64,000 nucleotides of DNA, from contig NZ_JAVDXT010000005.1 in the NCBI RefSeq assembly GCF_031458075.1, positions 62,001-126,000 on the forward strand. The letters run 5' to 3'. The DNA is from Rhodoferax_B ferrireducens_A. Its GTDB lineage: Bacteria; Pseudomonadota; Gammaproteobacteria; Burkholderiales; Burkholderiaceae_C. Positions 59,096 to 64,000 of the stretch are shown here, one piece after another (position 1 is the first letter of the stretch; every line of letters starts with the position of its first letter). The notes under the pieces are model-generated. The model did not search any database. It saw nothing but the letters and a program-made list of their open reading frames with translations, and was not told the DNA's origin. A program made the translations under genes and the position numbers.

Positions 59096-59968
59096 ATGCA
59101 ACCGGTTGCACTTCACGAAGGATACAGCACAGGTGACGCTTGCACATCCAAATTGCGGGCAGGCGCAAAGCGGATGCAAGACGGAGCTTCGAAAGAACGC
59201 AAACAGGGTTCGGAGCTCCTCAGCGTAATCCATAGAGACAGAGAGCGATTGAGTCCGAAGATGCGAAGTCTGGCGGATTTCTGCTTAAAAAATGCGCATG
59301 CATTGCATCGCATGCGCATTCGGGAATTAGCCCACCAGACCGACAACATTGAGGCGTCGGTGGTGAGATTCGCAAAGCGGTATGGCTACGAAGGCTTCAA
59401 AGATTTCAAACTGGCGTTTTTGCAAGAACCCATGCCAAGCTCCCCATCTACGCACGATGTACATATGCAACGCAGACCGCAGGGAATGCATGCCGCACTG
59501 TGGGAGTTGGATGTCGCATCCTCCGGCGCGCTTGCCCTGAAAGACCTGGTGGCGACCCCCTCATTTCAGCAAGCTTTGCGCTGGACCAGGGCGGCCAGCC
59601 TCATTGGGCTACTCGCACGATCGGCTGATGACCACCCCATCGCCATGCATCTTGAGTCGCTTTTAAATCGCCTGAACAGACCCACCGTGGTTCTCAGTGA
59701 AAAGCAGTATTTGCAAGGTGAATTCACTGCAGCGGTGGACGTCCTGTTTGACATCGATATCGGGCTGGACGGCAGATCGGCGGATCACGACAAGGTGTTG
59801 CCCACTGCGATGACGAAATTTGTGCGCATCACGGCCTTGCCATCCTCCGCTTTTTCAAGCCATGTCATGTCACATTTGGGGCTTTTCTCCTATGCGACTT
59901 GTCCAGAGCACCTGGCGCTTGCAAGCATCGCATTGACAAATGCTCTGTGCGCATCCTTGCTTGAGTAG
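59096..59968 (+). CDS. RpiR-family transcriptional regulator with degenerate SIS domain
   Basis: The protein has 290 residues. Residues about 45-125 are the RpiR helix-turn-helix (RLSPKMRSLADFCLKNAHAL, RIRELAHQTDNIEASVVRFA, KRYGYEGFKDFKLAF). The C-terminal half is in the position of the SIS sugar-phosphate domain (ALRWTRAASLIGLLARSA, then MHLESLLNRLNRPTVVLSEK), but the usual G-x-G-x-S phosphate loop is missing. It may sense its ligand differently or not at all. ATG 59096 overlaps the LacI operator at 59097-59110, so LacI would block it too. Confidence 0.8.
   Translation: MQPVALHEGYSTGDACTSKLRAGAKRMQDGASKERKQGSELLSVIHRDRERLSPKMRSLADFCLKNAHALHRMRIRELAHQTDNIEASVVRFAKRYGYEGFKDFKLAFLQEPMPSSPSTHDVHMQRRPQGMHAALWELDVASSGALALKDLVATPSFQQALRWTRAASLIGLLARSADDHPIAMHLESLLNRLNRPTVVLSEKQYLQGEFTAAVDVLFDIDIGLDGRSADHDKVLPTAMTKFVRITALPSSAFSSHVMSHLGLFSYATCPEHLALASIALTNALCASLLE
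59097..59110. promoter_or_regulatory. Perfect LacI-type operator between lacI-like and rpiR-like genes
   Basis: TGCAACCGGTTGCA is a perfect 14-base palindrome with the central CG typical of LacI-family sites. It lies 25 bases before the LacI start and overlaps the RpiR start codon region. A near-identical site is at 53013-53028. Confidence 0.85.
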
Positions 59969-60110
59969 CAGGCGGGGAAGCTTTTGCGGGGGACAGCTGC
60001 CGCTGCATTGCATGCCATGGCCGACCGCGATAGCCCTAGCCGCCTGTGGTGGTGCGTGGCTGGTGCGCCAGGGCCAGCTCTGAACCGACCTATATGCCCT
60101 GGGTCCGTTG

Positions 60111-60704
60111 TCAATGCCCCGCCAGCACCTGCTCCAGCTCCGAAAACGTCTGCGCCATCGCTGTCAACGGTAACTGCTGGCCCAGCTGGCGCTCGACCTG
60201 GGTTTGCGACACCAGGCCGCGGATGCGCGGGGCGCGGTCAGCGGTGTCGGAGTCGATCACCAGCAGATGCGGACGGCCGCGCTGGGTCAGCGTGGCGACC
60301 ACCTCGGCCACCGTGGCGCGCTGCAGCGCGGCGAAGGTGATGGCGTCGATGTCGGCCAGCGGGGTCATCACATCGGCGGCGGTCAGGTCCTGGTGCTTGA
60401 CCTGGCGCTGGTGCACCAGGCGCATGGGCTTGTCGCCGGCGATGTCGGCAGCGGTCAGGATGCCGTCCACCGACGGCATGTCGGACACCACGAACAGCAG
60501 GCGCACGCCCTGGTAGATCATCTTCAGCTCGGCCTGGTCCAGCGAGGTTTGTGGCTGCACCGTGGCGGCGCGGATCTGTGCCAGGTCGGTAAACACCGCC
60601 ATGGCCGGCGAATCCAGGGTCACCGGGCCATGCTGCGGCGGCTGGACCTGGACGATGTGCGTGCCTGCGGGGAAGCGGAAGGTGGGGAGGGAGCCGTCTG
60701 ACAT
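60111..60704 (-). CDS. CBS-domain protein
   Basis: The protein has 197 residues. Two CBS repeats can be traced: one around VQPQTSLDQAELKMIYQGVR with VVSDMPSVDGILTAADI, the second around VMTPLADIDAITFAALQRAT with LLVIDSDTADRAPRIRGLVS. CBS pairs bind adenosine ligands and regulate other proteins. No catalytic or transport domain is attached, so it is a stand-alone CBS protein of unknown partner. The 142 bases between it and the RpiR gene show nothing recognisable. Confidence 0.82.
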   Translation of the reverse strand: MSDGSLPTFRFPAGTHIVQVQPPQHGPVTLDSPAMAVFTDLAQIRAATVQPQTSLDQAELKMIYQGVRLLFVVSDMPSVDGILTAADIAGDKPMRLVHQRQVKHQDLTAADVMTPLADIDAITFAALQRATVAEVVATLTQRGRPHLLVIDSDTADRAPRIRGLVSQTQVERQLGQQLPLTAMAQTFSELEQVLAGH

Positions 60705-60824
60705 GGTTGCCTTTCAAAGCCGCACCCTGGACCCCGAACCGGGGCCAGTCGCAAGGGGTGCAAACCGGTGCTGCGACGGTTTCGGTTATAGGCCTGCCCC
60801 ACCCGGGCCACAAGCGGCTTTACT

Positions 60825-60836
60825 AGGGTTAACCCT
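60825..60836. promoter_or_regulatory. 12-bp palindrome upstream of LysE-family gene
   Basis: AGGGTTAACCCT is a perfect palindrome in the 253-base gap between the divergent CBS and LysE-family genes. No regulator gene is adjacent. The rest of the gap has short inverted repeats but no gene. Confidence 0.4.
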
Positions 60837-60957
60837 GACTTTACCGGCGCTTTGCAATCCACCCGAAAAACACTGGTTTTTGCCGCTCCGGCGCGTCGCA
60901 TACGGCCGGATCGGGTAGATTCAATGCCCTACCCGACCACCCGCTCGACTCCGCACC

Positions 60958-61596
60958 ATGACCACCTCCGCCTGGCTCCTGTTCATCACCATTTCCCTGG
61001 TGACCGCCTTCACCCCCGGCCCTGCCGTGCTGCTGGCGATGTCCAACACCATGGCCTGGGGCCTGCGCAAGACGCTGCTCGGCAGCTCGGTGGGCAGCGC
61101 GATCGGGGTGTTTGTGGTGTCCGGCATTGCCATGGCGGGGCTGGGCACCTTGCTGCATACCTCGGCCTGGTTGTTTGCGGGGCTGAAGACTGCGGGCGCG
61201 CTGTACCTGATGTACCTGGGCTACCGCCAGTGGACCAACCCCGGCTCGGTGTTCAGCAAGGCCGCCCAGGCTGAGGCGCAGCCAGACAAATCCCGCTTGG
61301 CGCTGGCCCGCCAGGGCCTGCTGGTGTCGCTGACCAACCCCAAGAGCATTTTGTTCTTCACCGCGCTGTTTCCGCAGTTCCTGCACCTGGACGCGCCCAT
61401 GCTGCCGCAGTTCCTGGAACTGACCAGCGTGTTCACCGCCTGCGCCTTGACTTCGCACCTGGTGTATTCGCTGCTGGCCACGCGCTTGCAGGGCTGGTTC
61501 TCCACCCAAAGCCGGGCCCGGCTGTTCAACCGCGTGACTGGCGGTGCCTTCGGCCTGCTGGGTCTGGGCCTGCTGCGGCTCAAAAACCCGAACTGA
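60958..61596 (+). CDS. LysE/RhtB-family amino-acid exporter
   Basis: The protein has 212 residues and about six membrane segments. TAFTPGPAVLLAMSNTMAWG is the N-terminal family signature (normally tPGPn), and LLVSLTNPKSILFFTALFPQ the second conserved block of RhtB-like members. It probably exports an amino acid such as homoserine, threonine or leucine; the substrate is not known. It lies 20 bases before a DUF167 gene on the same strand. Confidence 0.88.
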   Translation: MTTSAWLLFITISLVTAFTPGPAVLLAMSNTMAWGLRKTLLGSSVGSAIGVFVVSGIAMAGLGTLLHTSAWLFAGLKTAGALYLMYLGYRQWTNPGSVFSKAAQAEAQPDKSRLALARQGLLVSLTNPKSILFFTALFPQFLHLDAPMLPQFLELTSVFTACALTSHLVYSLLATRLQGWFSTQSRARLFNRVTGGAFGLLGLGLLRLKNPN

Positions 61597-61615
61597 CCCG
61601 AACCCAACCAAACTG

Positions 61616-61927
61616 ATGGCCGCACCGCGCAACGCCACCGGCGACTCGTTTTTTGCCTGGGATGGCGATGTGCTGATCGTCAACATCCTGGGCAAGCCCT
61701 CGGCCTGCTGCGATGCCATCGCCAAGCCCATGGGCACGCAGCTGAAGGTCAGCGTCACCGCCACGCCGAAGAATGGCAAGGCGACCGACCACATGGTGCG
61801 CTTCCTGGCGCCGCTGTTTGGCGTGGCGGTGGCCGATATCGAGGTGGTATTCGGCCAGGAAAGCATCCACAAGCAGCTGCGCATCAAGGCGCCGAAGAAG
61901 CTGCCGCCGGTGTTCACCAGCCCCTGA
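61616..61927 (+). CDS. DUF167-family protein (YggU-like)
   Basis: The protein has 103 residues. The DUF167 pattern is seen in DGDVLIVNILGKPSACCDAI, TQLKVSVTATPKNGKATDHM and LAPLFGVAVADIEVVFGQES, followed by HKQLRIKAP. It is a small alpha/beta protein of unknown function. ATG 61616 was chosen because the upstream frame overlaps the LysE gene in another frame. The spacing suggests cotranscription with the LysE gene. Confidence 0.88.
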   Translation: MAAPRNATGDSFFAWDGDVLIVNILGKPSACCDAIAKPMGTQLKVSVTATPKNGKATDHMVRFLAPLFGVAVADIEVVFGQESIHKQLRIKAPKKLPPVFTSP

Positions 61928-61981
61928 GCTGGAACTTTGCCACCTGCCAACCGCTCCCACCCGGCATACTCTGGCCCCACC

Positions 61982-64000
61982 ATGCTGCACCGCTTTCTAT
62001 ACGCTCTGTTTTTAATAGCTGCCAGCGCAGCATCCATAAGCGCCAGCGCCCAAAACACCCCTAAATCGGTAGTCACCACGCCGCAGGTGCGCGCCGAGCT
62101 GCTGGCGCATGCGCCGCAGGGCGTGGTGCCCGGCCAGCCGGTGTGGGTAGGGCTGCAAATCACCCACCAGCCCGAATGGCATACCTACTGGAAGAACTCC
62201 GGCGACTCCGGCCTGCCGACCGTGCTGCAGTGGACTCTGCCAGCCGGCGTGACGGCGGGCGACATCGCCTGGCCGCTGCCGCGCAAGATCCCCATCGGCA
62301 ACCTGGCCAACTACGGCTACGAGGGCACGGTGCTGCTGCCGGTGCCGCTGAGCATCTCGCCCGACTTCAAGCCCTCCCTGCTGGCCAGCGAGCTGGAGGT
62401 CAAGCTGCACGCAGTCTGGCTGGTCTGCCGCAAGGAATGCATTCCTGAAGAGGGCGACTTCACACTCAAAGTGCCGGTAAAGAGCACCACGGCCCTCAAC
62501 GGCGCAGCCTTCGACGCCAGCCTGGCCGCGCAACCGCAGCCGCTGGCGGCGCGCAGCAAGATCGAGGTGCAGGGCGCTGAACTGCAGCTCACGGTGGCCG
62601 ACCTGCCTGCGGCCTTGCGCGGCAAGACCCTGGAGCTGTTCCCGGAAACCCCGGAAATCACCGCCCCCGCGGTCGACATCCGCCAAAGCTGGACCGGCCC
62701 GACCTGGACCGCCACCGCCACGCTGACCGCCATGCGCAGCCAAAGCCCTGCACAGATGCCCCTGGTGCTGGTGGCCGAGCAGGACGGGCAACGCCAGGGC
62801 TACCGCACCGAAGCGGATGTGCGAGGCAGCTGGCCGCAGGCGGTGGCCGCGCCCACCATTACCCCGGCGCTGGAGGCGGCGCTGCGGGCCAACAGCTCAG
62901 CCGCCCAGATCCCCGCCGCGCCCAGCCTCAGCTGGGCCGCAGCCCTGCTCGGCGCGCTGCTGGGCGGGCTGATCCTGAACCTGATGCCCTGCGTGTTCCC
63001 GGTACTGGCCATCAAGCTGATGGGCTTTGCCCAGCATGCGGGTGACCGCCGCGCCCACCGCGTCGATGGCCTGGCCTATAGCGCGGGCGCCATCGCGTCC
63101 TTTCTGGCGCTGGGCGCGCTGATGCTGGGCCTGCGCGCCGCCGGAGAGCAACTGGGCTGGGGCTTCCAGCTGCAGTCGCCAGTGGTAGTGGCGGCGCTGG
63201 CCGTGCTGTTCACCGTGGTCGGGCTGAACCTGGCGGGGCTGTTCGAGTTCGGCCAGTTCCTGCCCAGCCGCCTGGCCACGCTGCAGGCGCGCAACCCGGC
63301 GCTGAACGCGTTCTTGTCCGGCGTGCTGGCGGTGGCCGTGGCCTCGCCGTGTACCGCGCCCTTCATGGGGGCTTCGCTGGGCCTGGCCGTCGGCCTGCCG
63401 GCCGCACAGGCGCTGCCGATCTTCGCGGTGATGGGCCTGGGCATGGCCCTGCCCTACCTGGCGGCCAGCCTGAGCCCCGGCCTGGCCCGGCTGCTGCCGC
63501 GGCCCGGCGCCTGGATGGCGACCTTCCGCCAGCTGATGGCGTTCCCGATGTTCGCCACGGTCGCCTGGCTGGTCTGGGTGCTGGGCCAGCAGAGCGGCAT
63601 TGACGGGGCCGGCAGCCTGCTGGTGCTGCTGGTAGCGGTGGCAGCCGTGCTGTGGGCGCTGGGGCTGGCAGGGCGCACGCGGCTCGTGGCTGCTACACTT
63701 TCGATAGCTGCCATCGTAGGTGTTATCAGCGCTGCAGGCCCAAATATCATCAAAAATGCACCACCAGCCAACGCGGTGGCCGCTGGCGAACGCTGGCAGC
63801 CCTGGGAGCCGGGACGGGTCGAGCAGACCCTGGCCACCGGCCAGCCGGTGATGGTGGACTTCACAGCCGCCTGGTGCGTGACCTGCCAGTACAACAAGAA
63901 GACCACGCTGTCGAACACCGCCGTGCTGGCCGACCTGGATGCGAAAAACGTGCAGCTGCTGCGCGCCGACTGGACCCGGCGCGACCCGGCCATCACCGCC
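61982..64000 (+). CDS. DsbD/ScsB-family thiol:disulfide interchange protein (3' end cut by window)
   Basis: The open frame of 673 codons has no stop before the window end. A signal peptide (MLHRFLYALFLIAASAASIS, then ASA-Q) is followed by a periplasmic domain of about 310 residues, including HQPEWHTYWKNSGDSGLPT and VWLVCRKECIPEEGDF, typical of the ScsB-type DsbD branch. A membrane domain of about eight helices has NLMPCVFPVLAIKLMGF and VAVASPCTAPFMGASLGLAV, whose two Cys move electrons across the membrane. The thioredoxin-like domain starts near residue 620 with FTAAWCVTCQYNKK. It carries reducing power to the periplasm. Two dispersed-repeat copies lie in frame. Confidence 0.92.
   Translation, partial: MLHRFLYALFLIAASAASISASAQNTPKSVVTTPQVRAELLAHAPQGVVPGQPVWVGLQITHQPEWHTYWKNSGDSGLPTVLQWTLPAGVTAGDIAWPLPRKIPIGNLANYGYEGTVLLPVPLSISPDFKPSLLASELEVKLHAVWLVCRKECIPEEGDFTLKVPVKSTTALNGAAFDASLAAQPQPLAARSKIEVQGAELQLTVADLPAALRGKTLELFPETPEITAPAVDIRQSWTGPTWTATATLTAMRSQSPAQMPLVLVAEQDGQRQGYRTEADVRGSWPQAVAAPTITPALEAALRANSSAAQIPAAPSLSWAAALLGALLGGLILNLMPCVFPVLAIKLMGFAQHAGDRRAHRVDGLAYSAGAIASFLALGALMLGLRAAGEQLGWGFQLQSPVVVAALAVLFTVVGLNLAGLFEFGQFLPSRLATLQARNPALNAFLSGVLAVAVASPCTAPFMGASLGLAVGLPAAQALPIFAVMGLGMALPYLAASLSPGLARLLPRPGAWMATFRQLMAFPMFATVAWLVWVLGQQSGIDGAGSLLVLLVAVAAVLWALGLAGRTRLVAATLSIAAIVGVISAAGPNIIKNAPPANAVAAGERWQPWEPGRVEQTLATGQPVMVDFTAAWCVTCQYNKKTTLSNTAVLADLDAKNVQLLRADWTRRDPAITA
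62012..62057. repeat. Dispersed palindromic repeat, copy 15, in frame in dsbD-like gene
   Basis: AATAGCTGCCAGCGCAGC, then ATCCATAAGCGCCAGCGCCC and AAAAC. The match to intergenic copy 12 is close. It encodes most of the hydrophobic core and cleavage region of the signal peptide. Confidence 0.75.
63702..63749. repeat. Dispersed palindromic repeat, copy 16, in frame in dsbD-like gene
   Basis: TCGATAGCTGCCATCGTAGG, then TGTTATCAGCGCTGCAGGCC and CAAAT. It encodes part of the last hydrophobic segment and the linker before the thioredoxin-like domain (SIAAIVGVISAAGPN). Confidence 0.6.

Noticed and set aside
1..64000. CRISPR arrays, tRNA or rRNA genes
   Set aside because: No regularly spaced identical repeats, no cloverleaf-like sequence and no conserved rRNA segments were noticed.

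Overview
The window looks like a chromosome segment of a betaproteobacterium, most likely a Comamonadaceae member (Rhodoferax/Acidovorax/Polaromonas-like). This is inferred from the high GC content, the gene families, the cbb3-oxidase gene order with hemN and fnr, and two families of short intergenic repeats. No rRNA, tRNA, CRISPR array, phage gene or intact transposase was recognised.

Layout. 1-5.5 kb: the distal end of a flagellar operon (flgI end, flgJ, flgK, flgL), then an EAL-HDOD signalling protein. 5.6-21.7 kb: ordinary metabolic and regulatory genes, including a LysR-controlled cluster with an orphan amino-acid-binding protein, a MocR/EamA divergent pair, LysE exporter and aminotransferase, two tandem PhzF paralogues, cpdB, an AT-richer orphan gene beside a 44-bp perfect palindrome, NRDE, DUF805, RidA, GNAT and ferredoxin genes. 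21.8-26.9 kb: gabD-gabT with a divergent GabR-like regulator, then a histidine phosphatase. 26.9-31.7 kb: argP and argO sharing a 15-bp motif, a DUF1330/LysR pair, creatininase and a SafE-like membrane protein. 31.8-42.5 kb: a microaerobic respiration locus (hemN, fnr, a small membrane protein, ccoH, ccoG, ccoP, ccoQ, ccoO, ccoN, ccoS, ccoI, usp) with three FNR boxes. 43.4-49.6 kb: a FadR-type regulator with three operator copies facing an ABC importer and two dehydrogenases, possibly for a hexonate. 49.6-52.6 kb: argG and a LysR/RidA-like pair. 53-60 kb: an inositol-like or sugar cluster (ABC importer with a single-domain ATPase, hydroxypyruvate isomerase-like protein, Gfo/Idh dehydrogenase, LacI and RpiR regulators) with two matching LacI-type operators. 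60-64 kb: CBS protein, LysE exporter, DUF167 protein and a DsbD/ScsB-family reductase cut by the window end.

Two features cut across the annotation. First, about sixteen copies of a roughly 45-bp imperfectly palindromic repeat are spread over the window. Most sit at gene ends, but two are read in frame inside the dsbD-like gene (one makes up much of its signal peptide) and one lies in the linker of a MocR regulator. Second, two roughly 100-150-bp elements just after hemN and ccoS share conserved single-stranded blocks, while their stems differ by compensating changes. That is what a structured RNA family would look like.
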